64,000 nt of DNA from positions 1,209,579 to 1,273,578 of the forward strand of contig NC_007955.1 of NCBI RefSeq assembly GCF_000013725.1. Reading direction: 5' to 3'. The position numbers and the translations under genes are program-made. Source of the DNA: Methanococcoides burtonii DSM 6242. Lineage in GTDB: Archaea > Halobacteriota > Methanosarcinia > Methanosarcinales > Methanosarcinaceae. Below are positions 9,328 to 18,136 of this stretch, in pieces. The first letter of the stretch is position 1. Every line of letters starts with the position of its first letter. The notes below the pieces were generated by a model. The model was not told the DNA's origin. It did no database searches and was given only the letters and a program-made list of their open reading frames with translations.

Positions 9328-11265
9328 TCAATTTTCGACATCTCCCACCCCTACGAAAACAAGGTTAGTTTCCATCGGAAAAATATCGGCATCATTCATT
9401 TTGATATCCTGTTTTATGACCTCTATTTTATGATCCTCTATCTGAAGACCGGAATTATTCAGGTACTCCATCACAAGCCGATTTCCCTCAATGTCTGCTT
9501 CCTCAAGAGCCTGGGAGTAAGTTCGGAATCGCTTTCTACCGGTAGGGGTAAACATCATTGTGATTGATTTATTCCCCTCATACACGTTACGAATAAGTAT
9601 TTCAACTCTCTTAGTGACTTTGCCTACTATAGCACCAACAGCATTTCCAACTTCTGCATATTCAGGTAAAATAATCTCTGCATCAATTGCATCCCGTATA
9701 TTATCAACGTAAGCCTGAACTGGACCTCCAAGTAAGACCACTGGCACTCCTACCTTGAACTTTGTGATGTATTGATCTTTATTCTCAATTATTTTTTTGA
9801 TATGGACATGATCAATTTCTCTCAACAGGTATGACATGACATAAGCAGCCATATTTTCACCAAAAACATTTTTAATTTCCTCACAAAATGTTGTGTGATC
9901 TGAATGGGTCATTTTGGATAAAATTCCGGCTGCAATTCTGGAAGCTTCACAATCCCATTCCGTATAATCCCCGAGAACATGTAAAGCATCGGTTGGAGTA
10001 AATCCAATTGCATGAACAATTTTTTTCTTGATCAAAAGGTCTAGAAATACAGATGATGGCAGCCCATCAGTGAAAATTTCATTGATTGAGGTTGGCTCAT
10101 CACCGATGCGATCAAACAATTTTTTTTCGGTTTTGCTCATCCTGTCGGTTTTGTGACCTGCTCGTACATAGAATTTAGTTGGCTGTATATTTTCGCATAA
10201 TTGTATTTTTGAAGGAATAGATGTTCTCTTTAATTTTTCCTTTATTGCAGGCCATTTTGTTGCAGCCATACAAATTGGGATAACTCTGCGTGGTCCAACA
10301 CTTATTCTTCCATTTTTGATCCAGATGTGACTATCGCCCCCCATTGCTGAAGTTTCCATGCGTATAGCTTTCACTTTCGTCTTCCATCCACCAACGACAG
10401 CCCCTTCATCCGTGATCTCTGGGATTCCATCAGTCACTTTTGCAACATCAGTACTGGTACCGCCAACATCGATGACGATACAATCTTTCATTTTTGAAAG
10501 ATATGATGCACCAACGAGGCTTGCGGCCGGTCCTGTAAATACAGATTCGATCGGATGTTTGAGGGCCTCAACAATACCCACAACAGAACCATCACATTTT
10601 AGCATCATGATTTTAGCATCGATTCCACGCCTTTCGATCTCTGAAACCACTGCATTCATGAATTTCGTGGAAATGGGGACCAACTGGGCATCAATGTAAG
10701 CTGTTACTCCTCTTTCATAGGATCCCAGTGATTGCGAAAGTTCATGTCCACAAACTACAGGCAATCCTGTCATTTCTTCTATGATCTCTTTAGTTTTTAG
10801 TTCATGATCCGGATTCCTGATGCTGAAATGAGAAGAAACCGCAAAAGCTGCTACTTTGTCCTTTGTTTCGAGAATAAAATCCCTGATGTTTTTAGTGTCT
10901 AAAGAATGGATCTCCATTCCATTTGAGCTATGACCGCCCTGAACATTAATGGTGTAAGGAATTTTAGAATCTGTAGGTTTAATTACATCACCTATCATGA
11001 TAAGTGCAACATCATGTCCTGATGATCTTTCCGACACAGTATTTTCAAGAACGGCGTTTGTTGCAAGAGTTGTAGATACAGAGATCTTTGATACATTATT
11101 CAAATAAGAAGGGTTCAAAGAATCAAGAGCATTCTGAATTCCAGGAAGTGGATCAGGATATGTAGTGGGTGATTTTGTACTGTCTATTACTTTGCCATCG
11201 TCTTCTCTCACGATCACAGCATCGGTGTATGTGCCACCGGCATCAATTCCAAGTCCGTACTTCAT
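9328..11265 (-). CDS. Hydantoinase A/oxoprolinase family protein
   Basis: This belongs to the acetate-kinase-fold HyuA family, which includes ATP-dependent 5-oxoprolinase, N-methylhydantoinase A and acetone carboxylase subunits. The phosphate-1 motif is KYGLGIDAGGTYTDAVIV. The second half of the fold is marked by CIVIDVGGTSTDVAKV and GPAASLVGASYL. Its C-terminus is divergent. I start it at ATG 11265 because a GGGGGA site lies five bases upstream; another ATG at 11277 would add MGDS. No hyuB partner is adjacent. The FMN-binding protein gene ends about 45 bases upstream on the same strand, so the two are probably co-transcribed. The substrate cannot be read from the sequence. Confidence 0.8.
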   Translation of the reverse strand: MKYGLGIDAGGTYTDAVIVREDDGKVIDSTKSPTTYPDPLPGIQNALDSLNPSYLNNVSKISVSTTLATNAVLENTVSERSSGHDVALIMIGDVIKPTDSKIPYTINVQGGHSSNGMEIHSLDTKNIRDFILETKDKVAAFAVSSHFSIRNPDHELKTKEIIEEMTGLPVVCGHELSQSLGSYERGVTAYIDAQLVPISTKFMNAVVSEIERRGIDAKIMMLKCDGSVVGIVEALKHPIESVFTGPAASLVGASYLSKMKDCIVIDVGGTSTDVAKVTDGIPEITDEGAVVGGWKTKVKAIRMETSAMGGDSHIWIKNGRISVGPRRVIPICMAATKWPAIKEKLKRTSIPSKIQLCENIQPTKFYVRAGHKTDRMSKTEKKLFDRIGDEPTSINEIFTDGLPSSVFLDLLIKKKIVHAIGFTPTDALHVLGDYTEWDCEASRIAAGILSKMTHSDHTTFCEEIKNVFGENMAAYVMSYLLREIDHVHIKKIIENKDQYITKFKVGVPVVLLGGPVQAYVDNIRDAIDAEIILPEYAEVGNAVGAIVGKVTKRVEILIRNVYEGNKSITMMFTPTGRKRFRTYSQALEEADIEGNRLVMEYLNNSGLQIEDHKIEVIKQDIKMNDADIFPMETNLVFVGVGDVEN

Positions 11266-11310
11266 ACTGTCCCCCATTCCTTCTTCATAAAAACAATTGG
11301 CTTTATCTGA

Positions 11311-11769
11311 TTATTCATCATTCATTCCATATTGTCTGCCATGCAAATCATCTATGTCAATACGTATGACTGCCACTCCCTTGACGTCTAGATCATCAAT
11401 ACTGTATTCTTTATTGTGGTAGCGATCAATAATGATCTTAAGACCTTCTTTTATTTCTTTTTCATCTTCCAGAATTGTTGCAGTTCCGTAGCCTACAACG
11501 CTTTGGTATTTCATATAATATGAACAGGGTTCATCTGATGGAAGAGTTTCATAAAAAGTATCCACTTCAAAACAAACATTTTTATTTTGTTTTATAAGGT
11601 TGATCTTAGTACCTTTTCGGGAACTATGTAAATATATGGTATTATCCTTGTATCCGAATGAGATTGGTACGATGTAAGGCTTTTCATTACTACAAAGTCC
11701 CAACCTTAGGTATTGTGCATCTAAAAGTATGTCTTCAAGTGCTTTGTTATCTCTTATTTTTTTACCCAT
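11311..11769 (-). CDS. Pyridoxamine 5'-phosphate oxidase-like FMN-binding protein
   Basis: This is a 152-residue split-barrel flavoprotein of the PNPOx-like/NimA group. Members bind FMN or a related flavin cofactor and reduce small molecules or act as flavin carriers. Typical stretches are YLRLGLCSNEKPYIVPISFGY, TIYLHSSRKGTKINLI, VCFEVDTFYE and SVVGYGTATILED, in the family order. The C-terminal IRIDIDDLHGRQYG is also typical. It heads a probable two-gene unit with the hydantoinase-like gene. It is unlikely to make pyridoxal phosphate itself, because the substrate-binding C-terminus of true PdxH is absent. Confidence 0.78.
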   Translation of the reverse strand: MGKKIRDNKALEDILLDAQYLRLGLCSNEKPYIVPISFGYKDNTIYLHSSRKGTKINLIKQNKNVCFEVDTFYETLPSDEPCSYYMKYQSVVGYGTATILEDEKEIKEGLKIIIDRYHNKEYSIDDLDVKGVAVIRIDIDDLHGRQYGMNDE

Positions 11770-11819
11770 TATACCAAATCCACTTTCTCTAATACAATTT
11801 TACAAATAAGAAAATTACT

Positions 11820-11840
11820 CTCTTTCTTTATATATACCTA
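11820..11840 (-). promoter_or_regulatory. Probable TATA promoter of the FMN-protein/hydantoinase unit
   Basis: On the minus strand the sequence reads ggtatatataaagaaag, a strong archaeal TATA box about 60 bases before the ATG at 11769. A palindrome (aaaggcatgtgccttt, 11858-11873) lies just upstream and could be an operator or the end of another transcript. Confidence 0.45.
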
Positions 11841-11934
11841 AGCTATTGGTATTTTCCAAAGGCATGTGCCTTTTCCAGTAGTGTTAGTATATATGCCATT
11901 TTAAAAATATATTCAAATTTAGACCTTTATCTGA

Positions 11935-12219
11935 AAGAAGGGGGATGCGATTAATGCTCTATCACTATTATATTTTGACAATTGTTCAGAACCAATAAGG
12001 CAGTATGTGGAACATCCAGAACATAAATTTGATGGCAAGGTGACAAACAATATTGATATGCAGAAGCCTGAAGGGGATAGGTTTGGATTATACTTGAATA
12101 TTGAGAAATTTCATGAATGGGTGCTTTGTCTGACTCTCGATGATGTTCGGGAAGGGGGGATTGAACACAGGAGTACGTTGAAACAACTGAAGGACAGAGT
12201 TGGGGAATGGGGATTATAG
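11935..12219 (+). other. Open frame without a good start, probable gene remnant
   Basis: The frame is open from 11935 to a TAG at 12217-12219 and reads plausibly (PEHKFDGKVTNNIDM, GDRFGLYLNIEKFHEW). It has no ATG, no ribosome site, and only a GTG at 12007. If TAG were read through it would add three residues before a TAA. I do not recognise the product. It lies in a 1-kb region otherwise without genes and is best treated as a relic. Confidence 0.25.
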
Positions 12220-12339
12220 TCTAAATACTAAGGGATAAAGAAAGTAATTGATAGCTTTCTCTAAAATTGATATGAAATAGAAATATTAATGCCTGAAGAA
12301 GCGTCCTAAATTTATCTATGACAGAAATTGAAGCTTTCA

Positions 12340-12480
12340 AAAACAGAGGGGATGAAGGAGGATTGACATCCCCACTCCCAATATTATATTAAGTCGAACC
12401 ACCACCACCACAGCGTTCGTGCTTTCAGACCGTACCACCGGAGTCGTGAATAACACATAGCTCTTAATATACACTAATCA
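12340..12480 (-). mobile_element. Possible right end of a TnpB/IS605-type element (relic)
   Basis: A hairpin with a seven-base stem (ggggatg at 12348-12354, catcccc at 12367-12373) lies beside an open minus-strand stretch. That stretch encodes TPVVRSESTNAVVVVVRLN, which resembles the degenerate C-terminal tails of archaeal TnpB proteins. No transposase core is present. The match to an IS605-family right end is from memory of such ends, not from a search. The rest of 12220-12777 holds nothing I can name. Confidence 0.25.
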
Positions 12481-12777
12481 ATTAATCTTATATTAACTTA
12501 TCGAATATACTTTTGAAGTCATACTACTCATTATTATGAAATCGGAATAAGATCAGGTGTTGTCTACTTTCTCATAAGCCTGAACGAAGCGAGAGAGTTG
12601 GTATTGCTGAGAGTTGTAAACAGTTTATTCTCAATGCTCATGTAAGAGAACGCTTTGAACAATGAGAATAACTTGTCTCAAATGATTAATTTTTGTGGAG
12701 ATCTGCTGCCAGTGAGGTGATGAGGTACGCTCATCACCTCGTTTCACAATCCAGAAGCAAGATCTGGCTGGAGGAAC

Positions 12778-14667
12778 TCAGTCCTCCAATGAGGACACAT
12801 CCCCAGGATCCATTCCAAGCTCCTGTGCCTTAAGCAACCTTCTCATGATCTTCCCGCTTCGGGTTTTTGGCAGCGAGTCAACAAATTCGATCTCAGAAGG
12901 CATTGCAATTGGACCCAGGTTCATCCTTACATGATACAAAAGATCAAGCTTCAGTTTATCGGATGAGTTGAAGCCCATGCGAAGTATGACGAAAGCTTTG
13001 ATGGAATCCCCTTTAAGAGGATCAGGTTTTCCTATTACAGCAGCTTCAGCCACAGCTTCATGGGATACAAGTGCACTCTCTACCTCTGCACTTCCAATAT
13101 TGTGACCGGCAACGATAAGGACATCGTCGGCACGTCCCTGTATCATGATATAACCATCCTCATCCTTTACGGCAAGATCACCTGCACTGTAGTAATTCTT
13201 GATAGTTGTCCAATACTGGCGATATCTTTCATCATTACCATAAACGGTCCTCATCATGGAAGGCCAGGGTTGCTTTATTACAAGGAAACCACCTGTTCCT
13301 GCAGGCACCGGGTCACCATTCTCATCTACAACATCAACAACCACACCTGGTACAGGTCTTCCTGTGAATCCCGGTTTCATGGGCTCTCCAACCGCTGTGG
13401 TGAGCATGTGCATACCCGTCTCCGTCTGCCACCAGGTATCCAGAACAGGGCATTTTTCTTTGCCGATCACACGATAATACCACTTGAACGCTTCTGGGTT
13501 CAGTGGTTCGCCAACAGAACCTAGTATTCTCAGGGAACTCAGATTGTATTTCCCAGGCCATTCCTCTCCCATCCTCATGAACATGCGTACCGCTGTTGGT
13601 GCCGTATAGAAGACGCTCACATCAAACTCCTCTATCATGCTCCACCAGACTCCCGGATCAGGGTAGTCAGGTGTTGTCTCAGAAATGAGGATCGTTGCAC
13701 CCATGGAAAGGGGACCATAGACAATGTAGCTGTGACCCGTGATCCAGCCAGGGTCTGCAGTACACCACAGGACATCATTATCCTTGAGGTCTAAAACGTT
13801 CTTTGTGGTGTAGTATGTGCCTACCATGTAGCCACCGCAAGTATGAACTATCCCCTTGGCCGGACCGGTTGTTCCGCTGGTGTAGAGAATGAACAATGGG
13901 TCCTCGGAATCCATTATTTCAGGCTCACACTCTTTCTCCACATCTTCCATTATCTCATAGAAGTCAACCTCTATCTCAGAAAAGAGTTCAATTTGAGGTG
14001 TCATTCTTCTCAGGACCACTATCTTCTCAACGCATGACGCATTAACCACAGCTTCATCCACAAGGGACTTCAGGTCAATGCGCTTACCACGCCGAATGCT
14101 TGCATCTGCAGTAATGACGACTTTTGCCTGTGCATCCTTTATCCTGGAATGCAATGCTTTAGCACCAAAGCCTCCGAACACGACACTATGGATCGCACCG
14201 ATACGTGCACATGCCAGCATGGCCACGATCTGCTCAGGGACCTGTGGCATGTATATGCATACCGTGTCACCTTTCCCAACGCCCAAAGATTTGAGACCAT
14301 TGGAAAATCTCATGACATCGCGGTAAAGCTGACGATATGTGATAACCTGTTCTTCTCCATTATCACCTACCCAGATCATTGCAACTTTGTTCCTTCTCCC
14401 ATTGAAGACATGGCGGTCAAGGCAGTTGTGGGTGATGTTCATTTTGGCATTGGTGAACCATTTTGCATAGGGATGGTCCCATTCCATCACCTTGTCCCAC
14501 TTTTCGAACCATTCAAGTTCCTCTGCAACATTTTCCCAGTGTTTTTCAGGATCCTTGAGAGATTCACTATAAACCTTTTCATAATCCTGCATCCAGGAAT
14601 TTTCCTTTACCGATGGATCAGGAAAATAGCTTTTACTATCCAGCTTAACGTCAAATTTTTCAGACAT
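12778..14667 (-). CDS. acs: Acetyl-CoA synthetase, AMP-forming
   Basis: The enzyme activates acetate to acetyl-CoA with ATP, giving AMP and pyrophosphate. The 629-residue protein has the full adenylate-forming set: the P-loop-like [11 protein letters not shown], the [18 protein letters not shown] block, the [10 protein letters not shown] motif, the YSAGDLA Asp, and the C-terminal [11 protein letters not shown] with the catalytic lysine. [14 protein letters not shown] is the hinge region. In a methylotrophic methanogen this would serve acetate assimilation; that role is inferred. It stands alone, with a TATA-like stretch (minus strand, about 14690-14704) some 30 bases before the ATG. Confidence 0.95.
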   Translation of the reverse strand: MSEKFDVKLDSKSYFPDPSVKENSWMQDYEKVYSESLKDPEKHWENVAEELEWFEKWDKVMEWDHPYAKWFTNAKMNITHNCLDRHVFNGRRNKVAMIWVGDNGEEQVITYRQLYRDVMRFSNGLKSLGVGKGDTVCIYMPQVPEQIVAMLACARIGAIHSVVFGGFGAKALHSRIKDAQAKVVITADASIRRGKRIDLKSLVDEAVVNASCVEKIVVLRRMTPQIELFSEIEVDFYEIMEDVEKECEPEIMDSEDPLFILYTSGTTGPAKGIVHTCGGYMVGTYYTTKNVLDLKDNDVLWCTADPGWITGHSYIVYGPLSMGATILISETTPDYPDPGVWWSMIEEFDVSVFYTAPTAVRMFMRMGEEWPGKYNLSSLRILGSVGEPLNPEAFKWYYRVIGKEKCPVLDTWWQTETGMHMLTTAVGEPMKPGFTGRPVPGVVVDVVDENGDPVPAGTGGFLVIKQPWPSMMRTVYGNDERYRQYWTTIKNYYSAGDLAVKDEDGYIMIQGRADDVLIVAGHNIGSAEVESALVSHEAVAEAAVIGKPDPLKGDSIKAFVILRMGFNSSDKLKLDLLYHVRMNLGPIAMPSEIEFVDSLPKTRSGKIMRRLLKAQELGMDPGDVSSLED

Positions 14668-15274
14668 GTTCTATCTGTTCCTAACTATTATTCATTATAT
14701 ATTTCACATGACCTGACCTAGTTTCAGATCAATTGAACTCATCTCTGGAACCATAGAATAAACTCCACCAGGCAAAAATTAAGCCGGTTGATATGGATGT
14801 TCATGGAACCAAATAAGGAAGAGATAATGAAACCATAGGTCAATAGTTCCCATCCATCACGAATAATAATGAAAGATGTATATGCCTGTTGTGGTCTCTG
14901 GATCGAAATGAAGAAAACGTGACCTTAAAAGAACGCTGAAAAAGAATTTCAGGGGAAATGTACTTGATTTACTTTCCCAATAACATTTTGATCATGTAAA
15001 CCCCAACAACCAGAATCAATAGGCATTGCAAGGATGGGGACTGAGAATGTATTTCATGAAGTAAAAAGAGGACCAAAGACGATTGAATATGATATGTTTA
15101 GATTTGATCAGTTTGTTCATTTAATTGTGGAATGGGTGAGAAGAAAGTTGAAAGCAAAGCTAAATGTTAAGTGTTTTAGGTGAATATGAGGATTTTATGG
15201 GGGGGGCGGAAATATTAGTGAAGCACTGAATTTAGGGATTTAATGATTCTTGTTGTTACTACCTATTTCTATAA
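14668..15274. other. Intergenic region, 607 bases, no confident gene
   Basis: AT-rich sequence holding the acs promoter at its left edge. A 49-codon frame on the plus strand (ATG 15034, TGA 15183; reads MGTENVFHEVKRGPK then FDQFVHLIVEWVRRKL) is protein-like. It has only a weak ribosome site, so I treat it as a possible small gene or relic. A run of eight G at about 15198-15206 is the only other oddity. Confidence 0.3.
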
Positions 15275-16639
15275 TTATTGATGTCTTATTTTATTACCTA
15301 AAATAAATCCAAGTAATCCGATCAATAATATGCTTATTATTGTTTGTAATAGACTAATAAACTGAATTCGATTAGGTACATTTGTCAATTCTTCGGGATT
15401 AATCGTTACCATTCTTTGAAAACTTATCCATAATGCCTGGTAAATGGATGTTAAGGATAGCGCAAAGTAATAGATGATGGCAAAAAGTAGGAATGTAGCA
15501 AATAAAGTTCGTGTTATTCTTGTCAAACTTTCACCATATTTACATAAAATATCGGCAAGATAACTCAAAAATATTTGGAACGAAATCTTAAATTTTGTAT
15601 AATATGATATATAATTTGAGTTTTTTTTCTTTATCTCTAATTCATTTTTCAATCGTTCGCGCTCAATCCTTTTGGCTTGCACATAAGCCCAATTGGAATC
15701 TTGCATATAACCTTTAGTTAGCCAAAACCCACTTAGATATCTAAAGATATCTTCTGCATCTGTAAATCTGTCATTTAAAGATTCTTCTGGCTTCCAATCT
15801 CTGCCTTTTATACCACTCTCTTTTGAATATTCCAGGAAGTCTCTGTAAGAATCTTCATCTTGCTGTAGGATTCTTTCATCTTTAAGGTTTTCTTTTCTTA
15901 TAGTTGCACCTTCGCTAAAATACGTATAATGCAAGCTACTATTGCTTATTTTACAATATCGAAAAACGACTACACCCTTGAAAAGAGTTCTGTAAAAGTC
16001 ACAATATTTAATAGTTGAGTCTTGAAATGTTGCCAGATTAATATCAGAATATTTAAAATCACTCCATGAAATCTTAGCCTTACGAAATCTAGATTCAATT
16101 AGTTTACATCTTCTAAAATTAATATTTTTAAGTATGGATAAATCAAAATTACAGTTTATTAATAGTGCTTTTTCAAATGTAACATCTTCAAGTTGAGCAT
16201 TTTTAAAAACAACATCATATATTTGTGATGGGCTATAGTTACATTCTTTGATATGTGTGCCCTCAAATGATACATTTTCAAGGTATATATCTTTAAATGC
16301 AACATGTTTAATACTCGATAGAGTAAAATTGCAGTCCTATATATCTGCGTTTTCAAACGTTACATTTTCAAGTTGAGCATCTCTAAATGTTACATTTTTA
16401 ATCTTTGATGAATCAAGATTGCAGTTTTTTATAATTGCATTGTCAAATGTTACATTTTCAAGTTGAGCGCCTTTGAATGTAACATTATCAAGTATTCTAC
16501 CTTGCTGACCTTCCTTAGAAAAGATTACATTTTTAATAATGTAATCTGAGAAATCACACCCATTTACATCTGTTTCGGACTAATCTTTATTTTCGATGCG
16601 TTTAGTCTCTAAAGACTTTTTTTCACAATCACAATCCAA
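15275..16639 (-). CDS. Pentapeptide-repeat protein with 2-TM channel-like end and two in-frame TAG codons
   Basis: Reading the minus strand, one frame stays open from TTG 16639 to TAA 15275 except for TAG at codon 20 (16580-16582) and codon 101 (16337-16339). Between and after them it encodes about 200 residues of pentapeptide repeats, such as GAQLENVTFDNAIIKNCNL, then NAQLEDVTFEKALLINCNF. A hydrophilic linker (NLKDERILQQDEDSY) follows, then two membrane segments (TLFATFLLFAIIYYFALSL and a C-terminal one). The layout is that of pentapeptide/two-TM ion-channel proteins, but no TxGYG filter is seen. Neither stretch ended by a TAG has an ATG or GTG start. Either both TAGs are pyrrolysine or the gene is broken. 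From the second TAG on, the nearest usable start is TTG 15934, which would give a 219-residue C-terminal piece. Confidence 0.6.
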
Positions 16640-17062
16640 ATAAACTTGAATGTTTATTTCAATACCCCCAATTATCTATAAGATTCTAACTATTTAAAAA
16701 TCTCGCTATGGTCTAGTGATTCTTTATAAATTGGAATTTTCAGCATCCTGATGTTTGTTGATTTAAAAACCGAAAACAGGTTTTGTGACATTAATTTAAG
16801 ATATTCAGTGGGGTATATGGCTTCAGAATAGTAAGGAAAATATGAGTTGTTTTAGGATAACTTCCTGATGCATAATCTTATTTTTTGAGGCACTTTATAT
16901 AAATTCAATTCAAATTTAAATAACTAATGCATTTGAAAAACTGCCAAAACACCACAGTTATCCACGGTACTGCCAAAACCATCCTTCCTTTCTCAGTACT
17001 TAACCACGCTTATATAAGGCTGTGATAATGTAGCAGTACTGACAATTAATGGCGGTGATTCA
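16640..17062. promoter_or_regulatory. Intergenic region with promoter of the regulator/ferredoxin/oxidoreductase genes
   Basis: A TATA box (ttatataa, 17010-17017) is placed to start transcription near 17040, ahead of ATG 17063 with a ggcggtgat ribosome site. Around it the motif gtactg or its complement recurs: ggtactgccaaaacc (about 16968), tcagtactt (about 16993), and gcagtactgac (about 17033), plus ctgccaaaac at about 16942. These look like operator half-sites, perhaps for the regulator encoded next. Left of 16900 I see nothing more. Confidence 0.45.
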
Positions 17063-17410
17063 ATGATAGACTTCGCATGTAAAGAATTCAAAATTAAAGA
17101 TGTGATAAAATGTGCTCTGAACCTGACAAGGGCTGACATGAAAGTATTGGAGTACTTCTTTGAAGAACCCGATAATTGGAGCAAAACGGAACGTATAGCA
17201 ACTCATATGGAACTCGATCTCTCAACGGTCCAGAGGTCTGTCAAGAAGCTGCATGAAAAGAAAATACTTACACGATCACAGAACAATCTCGATGGGGGCG
17301 GTTATTCATTCATTTACAAAATCAACAACAAGAAAGAGATCAAGGAACTGATTATGGGAATTGTCAGCAAATGGGCGGCAAAAGTAGAACAGGAACTGGA
17401 GGATTGGTAA
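17063..17410 (+). CDS. Winged-helix transcriptional regulator (MarR/TrmB-like)
   Basis: This is a 115-residue cytoplasmic DNA-binding protein. The helix-turn-helix is NWSKTERIATHMELDLSTVQRSVKKL (about residues 41-66), followed by a wing (LTRSQNNLDGGGYSFIYKI) and a C-terminal amphipathic helix suitable for dimerisation. Two cysteines lie in the N-terminal 20 residues (FACKEF, IKCALN); they could sense redox state, but that is speculation. The gene's stop codon abuts the ATG of the membrane ferredoxin gene. It probably controls this operon and the oxidoreductase gene that follows, using the repeated gtactg sites upstream. Confidence 0.75.
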   Translation: MIDFACKEFKIKDVIKCALNLTRADMKVLEYFFEEPDNWSKTERIATHMELDLSTVQRSVKKLHEKKILTRSQNNLDGGGYSFIYKINNKKEIKELIMGIVSKWAAKVEQELEDW

Positions 17411-18028
17411 ATGCTTAAAATAACACCTTATCTTGGTTCATTGGTAGTGATCGTTTCCATTGCCGGTCTCTGGTATCCGATACTTGGTTACTTTATGCTA
17501 ATCGTCATGGGCACATTGTTCGTAACGAGCATCTTCAGAGGACGTTGGTTCTGTGGAAATCTCTGTCCACGTGGGAGCTACTTCGATTACGGTATCATCA
17601 AGATCTCAAAGAAAAGAAAGATCCCCAAGATCCTGTCAAGCATGTGGGTAAGGATACCTGCATTCACTCTCATGATGACCCTCATGATATACCGCATCTC
17701 AGTGACATTTGCAGCACAGAACACCTTCGAACTCATCGGTGTCATCCTTGTTTCAATGTGTCTTACGACCACGATCATTGGTACACTACTTGGAAGCTAC
17801 TTCAACACAAGGTCCTGGTGCAACGCTTGTCCAATGGGAACTATGCAGAGGATCATCGGCGGTAAGAAATACCAGCTTAAGATGGACCATGAGGCATGTG
17901 TTGACTGCAAACTCTGTGAAAAGGTCTGCCCAATGGAACTTGAAGTTCGTGATATCGGAAACAACCCGGACTGTATCAAATGTGGTCGATGTATTGACGT
18001 TTGTCCCAAAGATGCACTTTCATTCTGA
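17411..18028 (+). CDS. NapH-like membrane ferredoxin
   Basis: This 205-residue membrane protein probably passes electrons between a quinone-like or phenazine carrier and iron-sulfur partners. It has four to five hydrophobic segments. Paired cysteine motifs of the NapH/polyferredoxin type (CGNLCPRGSYFD at about residues 47-58, CNACPMGTMQR at about 137-147) are followed by two 4Fe-4S ferredoxin motifs (CVDCKLCEKVCP and CIKCGRCIDVCP). It starts immediately after the regulator's stop. The large FAD/Fe-S oxidoreductase follows on the same strand, so it may be its membrane electron partner. The physiological acceptor is not shown by the sequence. Confidence 0.8.
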   Translation: MLKITPYLGSLVVIVSIAGLWYPILGYFMLIVMGTLFVTSIFRGRWFCGNLCPRGSYFDYGIIKISKKRKIPKILSSMWVRIPAFTLMMTLMIYRISVTFAAQNTFELIGVILVSMCLTTTIIGTLLGSYFNTRSWCNACPMGTMQRIIGGKKYQLKMDHEACVDCKLCEKVCPMELEVRDIGNNPDCIKCGRCIDVCPKDALSF

Positions 18029-18043
18029 ATGGAGATGATCGGT

Positions 18044-18071
18044 TTCCAATTTCATTTTTTTTAAATTGGAA
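18044..18071 (+). terminator. Hairpin between ferredoxin and oxidoreductase genes
   Basis: A perfect nine-base inverted repeat (ttccaattt at 18044-18052, aaattggaa at 18063-18071) encloses a T-rich loop. It lies 15 bases after the ferredoxin stop and may attenuate or end that transcript. A separate AT-rich promoter region (ttaataattttatattg) precedes the next gene. Confidence 0.4.
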
Positions 18072-18136
18072 TCTACATTAACTACACTTAATAATTTTAT
18101 ATTGAATGACTACCCAACCTATAAGGGGGAGAACAT

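Noticed and set aside
16159-16356. A 65-codon minus-strand frame within the pentapeptide region
   Set aside because: It is another reading frame of the pentapeptide repeats. Its Leu/His/Met-rich repeating sequence is a shadow of the real frame, which continues through the TAG codons.
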